Assembly: GCA_030654175.1 (NCBI GenBank)
Contig: JAURXZ010000042.1
Location: 62,001 to 126,000, forward strand
Direction of reading: 5' to 3'
Length of the DNA: 64,000 nucleotides
DNA from: Bacteroidia bacterium
GTDB lineage: Bacteria > Bacteroidota > Bacteroidia > 2-12-FULL-35-15
In this document: one piece after another, positions 37,026-46,730 of the stretch
How positions within the stretch are numbered: the stretch's first letter is position 1
How the letters are laid out: every line of letters begins with the position of its first letter
Program-made: the position numbers and the translations under genes
The notes under the pieces: model-generated
Databases searched by the model: none
Told to the model about the DNA's origin: nothing
The model's input: the letters and a program-made list of their open reading frames with translations, nothing else

Positions 37026-37050
37026 TTTCTATGCCTTCCCTATTAGTCTT

Positions 37051-37175
37051 TTACTGATAGTTCATTCTTTTTTTACGGTTTAGGACTGTTTTTTACGGAT
37101 ACTTTTACGTCTAACATCGTTTCTTTACGGATACTTTACTGATATCATCTTTTTTTTACGGATACTTTACGGTTA
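37051..37175. repeat. Iteron-like cluster of TTTAC(G/T)GATA repeats
   Basis: Eight related sites: TTTACTGATA 37051 and 37135; TTTACGGATA 37092, 37124 and 37155; TTTACGGT 37073; TTTACGTC 37104; TTTACGGTTA 37166. The three exact TTTACGGATACTTT(T)AC copies are 32 and 31 bases apart, three helical turns. The cluster follows directly after the ATPase and zinc-ribbon genes. It resembles iterons of a replication origin or a multi-site operator. Confidence 0.75.
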
Positions 37176-37498
37176 AAAAGGTTTTTATTACTAACAATTA
37201 GAGTTAAGTCTTGTTTTTACAAAAAAACGAAAAAAATCTTATCCTAAGATACCGATTTACATTTGTTGTGCTTGCAAATAATTGTGAAATTAGGCCATAA
37301 ATCCATGTAATGCTAAGTTTCCAAAAACAATTGATAAATTTTGACAAAATCCAAGTTGGTTTTGACAGAAACACAATTGATTTCGGAAGTTTTAGTTTAG
37401 GTTTGCCAGACAAGAGTTTAGTCAGGGTGTATCCTTTTCAATATTCTTTCAATATTTTTCGTTATTTTTATTTTAGTAAATGATAATCCCTTTATTGT
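37176..37498. other. AT-rich non-coding region behind the repeat cluster
   Basis: About 320 bases without a credible gene. Short minus-strand frames have no coding character. The AT-rich make-up beside an iteron-like cluster would suit a DNA-unwinding region. No exact promoter element is well placed before the 37499 gene. Confidence 0.4.
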
Positions 37499-38449
37499 AT
37501 GTTATTTAATAAAACAGAGTTTGCGCTTTCTGATATAGAATCATTAATAAGTAATAATGCAGAGGAAGGTATCCATCTGGAATTTAAGGATGCAAAAGCA
37601 TTCTTTAAGGGGCAGTCAGAAAAAAAGGATTGTAAACATGAAATAGGAAAGGATGTTTCTGCTTTTGCTAATTCAGATGGTGGTATTTTGATATATGGTC
37701 TTACCGAGGATAATAATAGGCAAGCCTCAGCTATTAGTTATATTGATAGTTCAATTTATTCTAAAGATTGGTTACAACAAGTAATTGAAAGCAATATAGA
37801 AAGACCTATACCTGACATTTTCATTCATATTATTCAGAACCCTAAGAACCCAACGGAACAAATATATGTAGTTAAAATACCCGAAAGTGCTAATGCCCCT
37901 CACATGGCAATGGATAAGAAATTTCATAGAAGAAATAACCAAGGAAATGTTGTGATGGAAGAATATGAAGTGAGACGTTTATATAATCAAACAGGTAGGA
38001 CAAATCTTGAAATTATAGAACCCACGGTTATATCTTATGGCCCTACGATCAATAGCAATAATAGAATAACGGATCTATTATTTGAGTTGCATTTAGAGGT
38101 TCAAAATATTGGAAATTCTATTGAGCATCACTATAAATTAGAAATTCACATTTCAGGAATTATTGTCTATTCACACTATGGGCAGCCGATACTTATAAAC
38201 AAAGATCTACAAAGAGAATCAAACGGGTTTAAAATATTTTCTGTTGGAAATACAAAACCTGTTTTTCAAAATGAAACAAACAAAGTCGCTAGTATCCCGT
38301 TAAAAATATCTAACCATTCATTAAGTTCCTTAGAATCTGATATGCTATTAAAGTTATATTATACCAATGGGATAAAAGAAAAAAGCATTTCTCTAAAAGA
38401 ACTGTTGACATATAATTCTCAACCCATAACAATAGATACCTTTCGATAA
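37499..38449 (+). CDS. AlbA_2 / Schlafen-like domain protein
   Basis: A 316-residue protein. Residues about 20-160 form an AlbA_2 domain (also called the Schlafen AlbA-2 fold): GIHLEFKDAK, KDVSAFANSDGGILIYGL, HRRNNQGNVVMEEYEVRRLY. The C-terminal about 150 residues are a beta-rich unknown domain (ITDLLFELHLEVQNIGNSIE). The fold occurs in transcription regulators and in RNA-cleaving defence proteins, so either role is possible. Its position between the replication-like genes and the type I restriction locus suggests defence (inference). Transcribed alone. Confidence 0.75.
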   Translation: MLFNKTEFALSDIESLISNNAEEGIHLEFKDAKAFFKGQSEKKDCKHEIGKDVSAFANSDGGILIYGLTEDNNRQASAISYIDSSIYSKDWLQQVIESNIERPIPDIFIHIIQNPKNPTEQIYVVKIPESANAPHMAMDKKFHRRNNQGNVVMEEYEVRRLYNQTGRTNLEIIEPTVISYGPTINSNNRITDLLFELHLEVQNIGNSIEHHYKLEIHISGIIVYSHYGQPILINKDLQRESNGFKIFSVGNTKPVFQNETNKVASIPLKISNHSLSSLESDMLLKLYYTNGIKEKSISLKELLTYNSQPITIDTFR

Positions 38450-38623
38450 TTTTGTCTATTACCTTACATTCGCACTACCATTTATCTGATTTTTTATGAA
38501 ATAGTTACTGTAAGTACGCTTTGGAGACTATTTATACTGGTAATTGTGCAGACAATGAGGCAAATCCGATAAGGCATCATTAATTTCTTACCTTAGCCAT
38601 CCAAATTTACTTTGAAAATACCA

Positions 38624-40198
38624 ATGGCAAAAACCAAAAAAGAAGCAGTAGAAGAACCTTTAGAGAAAAAACTTTGGGCAGCAGCCGATAAGCTCCGTAA
38701 AAACATGGACGCTTCCGAATACAAACACGTTGCTTTAGGTTTGATATTTTTAAAATACATTTCTGATGCGTTTGAAGAACTATTTCAGAAACTTACAGCA
38801 GAAAAAAGTGAGGGCGCTGATCCTGAAGACAAAAACGAATATACTGCCGAGAAAGTTTTTTTTGTTCCTCCTACTGCTCGTTGGTCGTACATACAAGGCA
38901 GAGCCAAACTCCCCACCATCGGCAAAGATATTGACGATGCTATGGATGCTATTGAGAAAGACAACCCTTCATTAAAAGGTGTTTTGCCGAAAGTATTTGC
39001 TCAGGAAAAATTAGATAAAGCCAGTTTAGGCGGTTTGGTTGATTTGGTTAGCACAGCCACACTTGGTACTAAAGAAGCTCAAAGCAAAGATTTATTGGGT
39101 AGAGTGTTTGAATACTTCTTAGGTGAATTTGCTTTGGCAGAAGGAAAAAAGGGCGGGCAATTTTATACACCGGGAAGTGTTGTTAAAATGCTGGTTGAAA
39201 TGTTAGAGCCTTATGAAGGCAGAGTATTTGACCCATGCTGTGGCAGCGGTGGAATGTTTGTGCAGAGTGAAAAATTTATTAAACACCACCAAGACCATTA
39301 CAAAAAGAATAACGGCAAAAAACTTTCATTGAACCCTGCCGACCATATTTCTATATACGGACAGGAAAGCAACCAAACCACTTGGCGTTTGGCCAAAATG
39401 AACCTTGCCATACGAGGAATTGACAGCAGCAATGTGAAATGGAACAACGAGGGCAGTTTTTTGAACGATGCACACAAAGACCTGAAAGCCGATTACATTA
39501 TTGCCAACCCACCTTTTAATGATAGCGACTGGAGCGGAGAACTCCTTCAAAAAGATGCAAGGTGGACTTATGGTATCCCACCTGCCGGAAATGCAAACTA
39601 CGCATGGATACAACATTTTCTTTATCATACTGCTGCTAATGGAAAGGCTGGTTTTGTTTTGGCAAAAGGATCACTAACTACCAAAGCAAGCAACGAAGGT
39701 GAAATACGAAAAGCTTTGATTGAAAACGATTTGATTGATTGTATTGTAAACCTACCATCAAAATTATTTTTGAATACTCAGATACCAGCGTGCCTTTGGT
39801 TTCTAAGCCGTAATAAACAAAAACGCAAAAAGGAAATACTGTTTATTGATGCCCGTAATCTTGGGTTTTTAAAGAATAGAAAAAATCTTGATTTTACGGA
39901 TGAAGATATTGCAAAAGTAGCAGGCACCTATCACAACTGGCGGACAAGTGAAGCTGCTTATGAAGACATACAGGGCTTTTGCAAAAGTGTAAGTATTGAA
40001 GAAGTAAAAGCATTAAACTATGTTGTTACACCCGGCAGATTTGTAGGTTTGCCCGATGATGAGGATGACTTCAATTTTGCTGAACGCTTTAGCAGTCTGA
40101 AAGCGGAATTAGAAAAACAAATTGCTGAAGAAGCTGAACTAAATAAACGCATACAAAATAATTTAAAGAAAATACAGTATGAGTCTGTTGCAAACTAA
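38624..40198 (+). CDS. hsdM: Type I restriction-modification DNA methyltransferase subunit HsdM
   Basis: A 524-residue N6-adenine methyltransferase subunit. The N-terminal helical HsdM_N domain ([20 protein letters not shown]) is followed by [11 protein letters not shown] near 177-187, the SAM-binding [10 protein letters not shown] near 202-211 and the catalytic NPPF at 295-298. It works with HsdS to methylate host sites, and with HsdR to cut unmodified DNA. A TTG codon at 38612 is in frame, but ATG 38624 (MAKTKKEA) is the natural start. The last 20 bases overlap the YhcG-type gene, showing translational coupling. Confidence 0.96.
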   Translation: MAKTKKEAVEEPLEKKLWAAADKLRKNMDASEYKHVALGLIFLKYISDAFEELFQKLTAEKSEGADPEDKNEYTAEKVFFVPPTARWSYIQGRAKLPTIGKDIDDAMDAIEKDNPSLKGVLPKVFAQEKLDKASLGGLVDLVSTATLGTKEAQSKDLLGRVFEYFLGEFALAEGKKGGQFYTPGSVVKMLVEMLEPYEGRVFDPCCGSGGMFVQSEKFIKHHQDHYKKNNGKKLSLNPADHISIYGQESNQTTWRLAKMNLAIRGIDSSNVKWNNEGSFLNDAHKDLKADYIIANPPFNDSDWSGELLQKDARWTYGIPPAGNANYAWIQHFLYHTAANGKAGFVLAKGSLTTKASNEGEIRKALIENDLIDCIVNLPSKLFLNTQIPACLWFLSRNKQKRKKEILFIDARNLGFLKNRKNLDFTDEDIAKVAGTYHNWRTSEAAYEDIQGFCKSVSIEEVKALNYVVTPGRFVGLPDDEDDFNFAERFSSLKAELEKQIAEEAELNKRIQNNLKKIQYESVAN

Positions 40199-41810
40199 TT
40201 ACATAAACATATTTGATGGCTTAAAAGAAAAAATTAGGCACGCTCGGATAAGAGCAGCGGTTAGCGTTAATGTTGAACTTCTTAAATTGTATTGGGAAAT
40301 TGGGAATACTATTTTAGAACAACAAAACATAGAAGGTTGGGGTGCTAAAATTATCGACAAACTCGCTATTGACTTTAAAGTAGAGTTTCCTGATTTTAAA
40401 GGCTTATCCGTTAGAAACCTTAAATACATGAGAGCCTTTGCAGAGGCTTATCCGGCATTTTTTACAATTGTGCAACCATTGGTTGCACAATTACAAAACG
40501 GAGCAAATCAGGAAGCGGTATTTGTGCAGCCTGCGGTTGCACAAATACCGTGGACACACCATACAATCATTCTTGACAAGGTTAAAACTCCTGAAGAACG
40601 GTTGTTTTACATTGAAAAAACAGCCCAAAATGGTTGGAGTAAGGCTATTTTATCAATACAAATTGATAGTAAACTACATCAAAGACAAGGAAATGCTATT
40701 ACTAATTTTGACACAACACTACCGGCTCACCAATCAGATCTTGCCAACGAAACATTAAAAAACCCTTACATATTTGACTTTTTAAGTTATTCAGAAGAGA
40801 TGAAAGAACGTGAGCTGGAAAAAGCGTTGATACAGCATCTTAAAAAGTTTATGCTTGAACTTGGGCGTGGCTTTGCTTATGTGGGAAATCAAAAAAATAT
40901 TAATGTACAGGGAGATGATTTTTTCTTAGACCTGCTTTTCTACAATTACCATTTACAGTGCTTTGTAGTATTTGAACTAAAAGTGGGTGATTTTAAACCT
41001 GAATTTGCGGGCAAACTCAATTTTTATGTTAACACCGTTAACGAACAAATAAAAGGAATACACGATAAACCCACCATTGGAATATTATTGTGCAAAACAC
41101 CTAATGAAACTGTAATAAAATACTCTCTAAAAGGTATAGAAAGTCCAATTGGGGTAGCGGATTATGAATTAGCCCAGGCATTGCCTAAACAACTGAAGGG
41201 AGAAATACCAAGCATAGCAGAATTGGAGGCAGAGATTGACAAGGAATATGAAGAATTAAAAAGTCCTTCACAAAAAAAATTCGATGCTTTAAAAGAAAAA
41301 CTATCACAACTGAAAGGCGAAGAAATTCAGCAAGAAGCAACGCCTGAAATACTGATTGAAATAGTTGATAAAAGTTTGATACCGCTTTACGAATCAATAA
41401 GAAAACGCATAGAAGATTTTAAAGAATGGTTCATATCCATTAATTATAACTGGCAAGGCAAAAACACAAACTACATCGACACAGCAAAAAATATAGCAAA
41501 TTTTGCAGAAAAGTGGAAAAATGATGAGTTTAGAAAAGGTACTACAAGCTTTTATTTTTCATACCAACTTAATGGTTTTAAAAAGGCGGGAACTGAAGCA
41601 TTCAATATAGGATTTCAGTTGAATTATAGAATTGACACGTATTGGTATGGGTTCACTTTAGCAAATTACAACAATCAACAACCCTTTATCAAAAAGCTAT
41701 ACCACGAACAACTCACATCCAATGAAATAGAGAGCATAGTTGATATAGTTTCCAATCAACTAATGGATGATATGGAAAGTCAAATTGAACGAATAAGTAG
41801 ACAAAAATGA
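40179..41810 (+). CDS. YhcG/DUF1016 PD-(D/E)XK nuclease family protein with C-terminal extension
   Basis: A 543-residue protein. Residues 1-90 are the DUF1016 N-terminal helical domain ([20 protein letters not shown], then [13 protein letters not shown]). The nuclease-like domain follows ([20 protein letters not shown], then [16 protein letters not shown]), with D and E-x-K of the PD-(D/E)XK fold present. The last about 180 residues, after a coiled coil ([20 protein letters not shown]), are an extra domain not usual for YhcG. YhcG genes often sit inside type I loci and are suspected nuclease or accessory factors. It overlaps hsdM by 20 bases and hsdS by four. Two palindromes lie in frame within the coding sequence. 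Confidence 0.85.
   Translation: MSLLQTNYINIFDGLKEKIRHARIRAAVSVNVELLKLYWEIGNTILEQQNIEGWGAKIIDKLAIDFKVEFPDFKGLSVRNLKYMRAFAEAYPAFFTIVQPLVAQLQNGANQEAVFVQPAVAQIPWTHHTIILDKVKTPEERLFYIEKTAQNGWSKAILSIQIDSKLHQRQGNAITNFDTTLPAHQSDLANETLKNPYIFDFLSYSEEMKERELEKALIQHLKKFMLELGRGFAYVGNQKNINVQGDDFFLDLLFYNYHLQCFVVFELKVGDFKPEFAGKLNFYVNTVNEQIKGIHDKPTIGILLCKTPNETVIKYSLKGIESPIGVADYELAQALPKQLKGEIPSIAELEAEIDKEYEELKSPSQKKFDALKEKLSQLKGEEIQQEATPEILIEIVDKSLIPLYESIRKRIEDFKEWFISINYNWQGKNTNYIDTAKNIANFAEKWKNDEFRKGTTSFYFSYQLNGFKKAGTEAFNIGFQLNYRIDTYWYGFTLANYNNQQPFIKKLYHEQLTSNEIESIVDIVSNQLMDDMESQIERISRQK
40466..40550. repeat. Two adjacent palindromes inside the YhcG-type coding sequence
   Basis: A 12-pair palindrome (AATTGTGCAACC 40466-40477 with GGTTGCACAATT 40481-40492, loop ATT) and a 13-pair one (CGGTATTTGTGCA 40516-40528 with TGCACAAATACCG 40538-40550) share the core TTGTGCA. 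They encode [20 protein letters not shown] followed by QPAVAQI, that is, two VQPxVAQ units, in the loop after the DUF1016 N-terminal domain. Confidence 0.8.
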
Positions 41811-42964
41811 TTGAGTGGACAGAATATAAATTTTCTGATTTTGTAAAAATAAATCCAACCGTTAGTTTGAGTGGAAAGGAAGAATATTCTTTTGTGGAAA
41901 TGAAAGACTTGAAGGATGGAAATAAATTTTGTTCTCCAAACGCGAAAAGAAAAACATCAAGTGGTTCAAGGTTTCAAGAAATGGACACTTTATTTGCACG
42001 AATCACACCTTGCCTACAAAATGGAAAAATTTCTCAGGTTAGGCGATTAGAAAATGGACTTGGTTTTGGCTCAACTGAATTTTTAGTTTTCAGAGGTAAG
42101 GAGAATATTTCTGAAAATGATTTTGTTTTCTATTTATCAAGATGGGATGAGGTAAGAAGTTTTGCAGAAGGTAATTTTGAAGGTTCATCAGGCAGACAAA
42201 GAGTAAATAAAAATTGTTTTGATAATTTGTTTCTAAAATTACCAGATTACAAAGAGCAAATCCAAATCGCTTCCATTCTTAGCTGCTTAGATGATAAAAT
42301 AGATTTACTGCACCGCCAAAACAAAACCCTTGAGCAATTAGCTGAAACGCTTTTTAGGCAGTGGTTTGTTGAAGAAATTAATGAGAGTTGGAGTTCGAGC
42401 AGGTTAGAAGATTGGGTATTATTTGATCCAAGAGAGAAAATGGATAAGCAAAAATCTTATCAAATGTTTGAAATGAAATGTTTGTCAAATACTGATATGA
42501 GCATTGGTGAAGGTGTTTTTAGAGAGGTGACATCTGCAACTACATTTAGAAATGGAGATACTCTTTTGGCGAAGATTACTCCATGTTTAGAGAATGGAAA
42601 AACAGGATTTGTAATGCACTTAGACGGAAATGAAATTGCACGTGGCTCCACCGAATTTATAGTAATGAGAACGAAAGGGCAAGCAAGTCCTTATTGGATA
42701 TATTGTTTAGCCCGTTATAAAGACTTTCACGATTCAGCTGTATTGTCAATGACTGGAACATCAGGTAGGCAAAGAGTTCAAATAGATTTACTCAGAAGTT
42801 ATGAAGTTAAAGTAGATACAGAAAGAATGAAAGAATTTCATAAATCGGTTGAACCATATTTTCAAAAAATAAAACAAAATACAACCCAAATCCGTACCCT
42901 TACCAAACTGCGAGATACACTATTGCCAAAGCTGATGAGTGGTGAGGTGAGGGTGGCAAATTAA
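41807..42964 (+). CDS. hsdS: Type I restriction specificity subunit HsdS
   Basis: A 385-residue DNA-recognition subunit with two target-recognition domains, each ending in a similar block: FGSTEFLVFRGKENISENDF with GSSGRQRVNKNCFDNL, and RGSTEFIVMRTKGQASPYWI with GTSGRQRVQIDLLRSY. Helical spacers follow each half (QIQIASILSCLDDKIDLLHR and the C-terminal QIRTLTKLRDTLLPKLMSGE). The two TRDs are similar to each other in layout, so the recognised site is bipartite. It begins inside the stop of the YhcG-type gene (ATGA). A degraded copy of its 3' end lies 1.3 kb downstream. Confidence 0.93.
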   Translation: MIEWTEYKFSDFVKINPTVSLSGKEEYSFVEMKDLKDGNKFCSPNAKRKTSSGSRFQEMDTLFARITPCLQNGKISQVRRLENGLGFGSTEFLVFRGKENISENDFVFYLSRWDEVRSFAEGNFEGSSGRQRVNKNCFDNLFLKLPDYKEQIQIASILSCLDDKIDLLHRQNKTLEQLAETLFRQWFVEEINESWSSSRLEDWVLFDPREKMDKQKSYQMFEMKCLSNTDMSIGEGVFREVTSATTFRNGDTLLAKITPCLENGKTGFVMHLDGNEIARGSTEFIVMRTKGQASPYWIYCLARYKDFHDSAVLSMTGTSGRQRVQIDLLRSYEVKVDTERMKEFHKSVEPYFQKIKQNTTQIRTLTKLRDTLLPKLMSGEVRVAN

Positions 42965-42982
42965 ACTATTAGTTGTAAAACA

Positions 42983-43399
42983 ATGAAAATTATTGCATTA
43001 AAAGGAGGCGTAAATTCAGGTAAATCACATACCATTAATATTGTTTATCATTTTTTACTTCGAGATGGTTACACTCAATTACCCGGACATTTCCGAATAC
43101 TTGGAAATCCTAAATTTGAAGATGTTATAGACATCTTAATAAAAAAGGGAATTAAGATAGGATTAATTGGAATGGGGGATTATCAAAAAGGAATAGACAG
43201 TTTAGCTTCATTGATTATGGAACTTGAAATTAAAGGATGCGATGTTGTTATTTGCTCTTGTAGAAATATTCCTAAAATCGAAATGGCTGTAACCAACTAT
43301 CCCAATCATTTTTTTGTAGATAAAACTCCTTCTTCTGGTGATGATAATAATAGAATTGTAAATGTGTTTGATGCAGAAAGAGTTGTTACCTTAATTTAA
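42983..43399 (+). CDS. Small P-loop NTPase-like protein
   Basis: A 138-residue protein with a clear Walker A at the start, ALKGGVNSGKSHTINIVYHF, and a hydrophobic strand before acidic or neutral residues at LIGMGDYQKG and DVVICSCRN, as in small nucleotide-binding folds. No further family can be assigned. It starts 18 bases after hsdS and is followed by the Abi_C-like gene, both between hsdS and its displaced 3' remnant, so it is part of inserted cargo. Possible role is an NTPase switch of a defence pair (inference). Confidence 0.65.
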   Translation: MKIIALKGGVNSGKSHTINIVYHFLLRDGYTQLPGHFRILGNPKFEDVIDILIKKGIKIGLIGMGDYQKGIDSLASLIMELEIKGCDVVICSCRNIPKIEMAVTNYPNHFFVDKTPSSGDDNNRIVNVFDAERVVTLI

Positions 43400-43485
43400 A
43401 CCAATAAGCCATACGCATCAATAATGCGAAGCGGTATTGCTAAACCTGATTAATCGAGAAGTAAGAATTAGAAACAGTTAAAAAT

Positions 43486-44259
43486 ATGGATAAGTTCGTT
43501 TCCCCAAGTTATGCAATGAAGCTGATAAAGAATATTGCTGTTGCAATTTTGGCTGAATATTCATCATCTAAGGATGTTCTATATTATATTAAAAAATGGC
43601 ATAAGTCAGAAGGGGATAATTTTAGTGGCTGGTGGGAAAATTTTTCAATATGCATCAATAATGGGAACATTGAATTAGATGATACATTGCATAATATAGA
43701 TGAAGAAACCTTAATAAAAATTGCAATTGATTTAGGGATTGATACTCCTGATTTTATTCCATGCGTAGCCTCATTCAGGAACGAAATTAAATCTGATTAT
43801 AAAACTGCCAGTTTAACATTTGAAAAAGCATTTAAACAAATAGAAACTCATCCTGATATAGCTATTGGTTTGGCAAACGCAGCATTGGAAAGCATTATTA
43901 AAGAAATCTTTAAAGACGAAAGAATAGAAACTAAACCTAAAACAGGAAAAACACTGTATGACTTAACAAGTGAATTGTTGAAGGAATTTCAACTCTTCCC
44001 AAATTCAGATATGCCGATAGAAATGAAAACAATTGGAAGTTCCTTGTTAACAGCGAATCAAAGCATAGAAAAATTAAGAAGTGAAAAAACAAATGCTCAC
44101 GGAAAAACTTCTGAAGATTATATCATTGAAGATTCATTATATACTTATTTTATTGTAAACAGTGTGTCAACAGTTGGTCTGTTTTTAAACTCTTTTTACA
44201 AGAAAAAATTTTTAAAACTTAAAATAAATAATGTAGTAGATGACGGTTTGCCATTTTAA
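43486..44259 (+). CDS. Abortive-infection (Abi_C-like) family protein
   Basis: A 257-residue protein. The C-terminal half matches the Abi_C pattern: AIGLANAALESIIKEIFKDE, GKTLYDLTSELLKEFQL, SLLTANQSIEKLRSEKTNAH, the last with the Arg-Asn-Ala-His-Gly type motif (EKTNAHGK). The first 130 residues are a variable domain with WWENFSICINNG. Abi_C-containing proteins occur in phage-exclusion loci; the effector reaction is unknown. It lies after the P-loop gene with an 86-base gap. Confidence 0.7.
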   Translation: MDKFVSPSYAMKLIKNIAVAILAEYSSSKDVLYYIKKWHKSEGDNFSGWWENFSICINNGNIELDDTLHNIDEETLIKIAIDLGIDTPDFIPCVASFRNEIKSDYKTASLTFEKAFKQIETHPDIAIGLANAALESIIKEIFKDERIETKPKTGKTLYDLTSELLKEFQLFPNSDMPIEMKTIGSSLLTANQSIEKLRSEKTNAHGKTSEDYIIEDSLYTYFIVNSVSTVGLFLNSFYKKKFLKLKINNVVDDGLPF

Positions 44260-44288
44260 TTAGTAAACTTAACACTGAAAATATCAGA

Positions 44289-44366
44289 ATGCAAATCTGC
44301 GCCCTTGCACAACTTCGTGATACTCTATTGCCAAAGTTGATGAGTGCTGAAATAAGGATAAAATAA
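44289..44366 (+). pseudogene. Remnant of a second hsdS 3' end
   Basis: Twenty-five codons and a stop encode MQICALAQLRDTLLPKLMSA followed by EIRIK, the universal C-terminal helix of HsdS. The functional hsdS at 41807 ends in the paralogous TLTKLRDTLLPKLMSGEVRV. The nucleotide match continues across synonymous changes, so this is a diverged paralogue tail and not a recent duplication. The rest of the gene is absent. It shows that a second hsdS once stood here or that the cargo between the two tails entered by recombination at hsdS 3' ends. Confidence 0.85.
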
Positions 44367-44374
44367 AATTTATC

Positions 44375-44899
44375 ATGGAAATTAATTATAATTCCGAATG
44401 GTTTGAATCAGGATATTATGTTTATGTTTTAATCATTGAACATCACAAAAAAGGAAGGTATTATTATGTTGGAATGACTGGTGATAGAAACCATATATCA
44501 GCCCGTTCTCCATTTTACAGAATGATGGGACATTTTAATACTTATAATTTAAATAATAGCTCACATGACAGCCAATTAGTAGCAGGTTTGAGGGATAAAA
44601 AATTAATTGATATACCACAAGGAAAGGAAAATATAAGGGTATGTGTGGAAAGAGCGATCACAAATAAAATTATCGAAGTAAGAGCGAAATTCAATAAAAT
44701 AAGAGATTTTGATCCGGAAAATCATAAAGTAAATAGAATATATCTTGAAAGTGTTGAACTAAATCTGATAAAAATATTTGAGGATAATGAGCTTGAAATA
44801 TTTAATAAAGATACAGAGATAACTGATTACCAAAAGAACAACAAAGAAGCTCTAATAAAAGCAAAAGAAATTTTTAATAATTTGAATATAAAGAAATAA
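44375..44899 (+). CDS. GIY-YIG-like nuclease domain protein
   Basis: A 174-residue protein. The start resembles a GIY-YIG domain: SGYYVYVLIIEHHKKGRYYY then VGMTGDRNHISAR, with YVYVL in the GIY position, YYVGMTG in the YIG position, and an Arg 7-8 residues later. A glutamate that could bind metal is in YLESVELNLIKIFEDNELEI. Middle FYRMMGHFNTYNL is unusual. GIY-YIG domains cut DNA in homing, repair and restriction. It begins nine bases after the hsdS remnant and is followed after 18 bases by the DUF262 gene, so the two probably act together. Confidence 0.6.
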   Translation: MEINYNSEWFESGYYVYVLIIEHHKKGRYYYVGMTGDRNHISARSPFYRMMGHFNTYNLNNSSHDSQLVAGLRDKKLIDIPQGKENIRVCVERAITNKIIEVRAKFNKIRDFDPENHKVNRIYLESVELNLIKIFEDNELEIFNKDTEITDYQKNNKEALIKAKEIFNNLNIKK

Positions 44900-44917
44900 A
44901 AAATAATTAATAAAATC

Positions 44918-46711
44918 ATGGAAGAACCATTTAAACCATTAAGTTTATCAATCAGAGAATTGTTTGGCAATGCTGATGCTCTATACAAAATCCCTCAGTA
45001 TCAACGCCCTTACAAGTGGGAAGATGAACAAGTTGAAAAGCTTTGGGAAGATATTTTTGATGCTTTTGAAAACAAGGAAGAAAATTATTTTTTGGGTTCA
45101 ATAATCACTGCAAAGCCAAGAGATAACGAAAAATCTGCTTATATAGATGTTGTAGATGGACAACAACGATTAACTACGTTGATGATTCTCTTTTGTGTTA
45201 TTAGAGACCTTTATCCGAAAGTAAACACGGGCAAGTCTGATGAAAACCCATTTGCAGTGGACATTGATACTATTTCATCTTCAATTTCACTTTTCGGAAA
45301 ATCAAAACGCTTAAAACTTTTCACGCATCGCCAACACCAAAGCGATTTTGAAACAATTATTTTGGATGGTAATACTAACAATTTACAAAAGCCATACAAG
45401 TATCAGATAAGAACGGATGAAGAGCCTAAATTCAAATTCATAAACACCGCAGTTATTTTTAGAACAAAATTAGTTGAGCTTGGTGAATTGCAATCGGAAG
45501 AATTAATAAACTATTTGTTTAATCAGGTAAAAATCATTCGTATAGATTGTAAAAACCGGGAGTTTGCAATCAAACTTTTTCAAGTATTGAATGATCGAGG
45601 CATGGATTTAACAGCTGCCGATTTAATAAAAAGCTATTTATTAGAAAAACTTTACACCAAATACAAAGATGATGCAGATACTTCAAAAATAAAAGAAGAG
45701 CAATTCATAGCTGATTGGCGAGACATGGAGCAAACCATTAAAACCTGCGATATTAACCTCAATGAATTATTTATCATTTATGAATATTACATCTTAGGGC
45801 AGAATCCAAAAAAATCTTTGTATGACGAATTACAAGCTGCATTTGAAAATTTAGATCCTAATTGGGTAATTGGCGATATTAAAAAGTTTGCAAACACATA
45901 CTATACGCAGATCTATGAAGGAAGAGACAAAGTCCTTTATTCATTTTGGTATATACGGTGGAATATGTATTGGAAAAGCATTTTACTCACAGCTTTACAC
46001 ACAGATTATGCAAAATTTGATGAACTTAAAAAAGAATTAAGACGATTTTACTACTTGTATTGGATTGGAGGCAAAACACTTTCTCAGATTAAACAAACCT
46101 CATTTAATCTGATGAAATGGGTAAGAGAAAAAAAATCTATTGATGAAATAAGGTTAGAGTTAAATGAAAAATTAAATAAAGACAATATTATAAATTTAGC
46201 TATTTACAATCTTACATCAGAACAAATTGCCTCCGAAGTATGGTGCAAGCCACTATTACTAATGATGGAATATAATGTCACTGATAACAGTAAACTTTCT
46301 TTTATCGAATTAGACCAAGATCTTCACTTAGAGCATATTTTACCTGTGAAATATGAAAAGTTTGCGGAATGGAACCATATTACTAAAGATGTTTCTGCAA
46401 AATGGCTAAACAGTGCAGGAAATCTGACACTTTTGGGTGGAGCCAAAAATATTGAAGCAAGTAATAATCCTTTCAAAGTTAAGATGGAAGTTTATAAAGG
46501 AAAAGGGAAGTATGACCATAAGAATGATAAGATTACAGCTTTTCAAATAACTCAACACATTCTTAATGATTACGAAGCGCAAAAATACAATCAGGACTGG
46601 AAGCTTGATTCCATTATAGATAGATGGAAATGGTTTTTTAGCGAAGTTGGTGAATTATTGGAAATTGATGTAAAAGAAGCAATTGATAAACACGAACCAA
46701 TTTTGATTTAG
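44918..46711 (+). CDS. DUF262/DUF1524 protein (GmrSD-like, type IV restriction)
   Basis: A 597-residue protein with the GmrSD layout. The N-terminal DUF262 domain has IPQYQRPYKWEDEQVEKLWE near 25-44 and VDGQQRLTTL near 78-88, a ParB-like nucleotide-binding and hydrolysing fold. The C-terminal DUF1524 HNH-type part has LHLEHILPVKYEKFAEW near 468-484 and NSAGNLTLLGGAKNIEASNN, the metal-binding histidine and asparagine region. GmrSD and BrxU cut DNA with modified cytosines; this protein may guard against phages with modified genomes. The full fused form, not a split pair, is present. Neighbours suggest a three-gene set with the genes before and after. Confidence 0.88.
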   Translation: MEEPFKPLSLSIRELFGNADALYKIPQYQRPYKWEDEQVEKLWEDIFDAFENKEENYFLGSIITAKPRDNEKSAYIDVVDGQQRLTTLMILFCVIRDLYPKVNTGKSDENPFAVDIDTISSSISLFGKSKRLKLFTHRQHQSDFETIILDGNTNNLQKPYKYQIRTDEEPKFKFINTAVIFRTKLVELGELQSEELINYLFNQVKIIRIDCKNREFAIKLFQVLNDRGMDLTAADLIKSYLLEKLYTKYKDDADTSKIKEEQFIADWRDMEQTIKTCDINLNELFIIYEYYILGQNPKKSLYDELQAAFENLDPNWVIGDIKKFANTYYTQIYEGRDKVLYSFWYIRWNMYWKSILLTALHTDYAKFDELKKELRRFYYLYWIGGKTLSQIKQTSFNLMKWVREKKSIDEIRLELNEKLNKDNIINLAIYNLTSEQIASEVWCKPLLLMMEYNVTDNSKLSFIELDQDLHLEHILPVKYEKFAEWNHITKDVSAKWLNSAGNLTLLGGAKNIEASNNPFKVKMEVYKGKGKYDHKNDKITAFQITQHILNDYEAQKYNQDWKLDSIIDRWKWFFSEVGELLEIDVKEAIDKHEPILI

Positions 46712-46730
46712 TTATATATAAAATCCAAGT

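Noticed and set aside
37204-37413. A 69-codon minus-strand frame in the gap behind the iteron-like cluster
   Set aside because: Composition is that of AT-rich non-coding DNA (many Ser, Phe, Lys runs), there is no start context and no link to a neighbour.
37380-37445. Possible transfer origin (nick-like GTCAGGGTGTATCC) before the AlbA_2 gene
   Set aside because: No relaxase gene is present and the resemblance to known nick sites is superficial.
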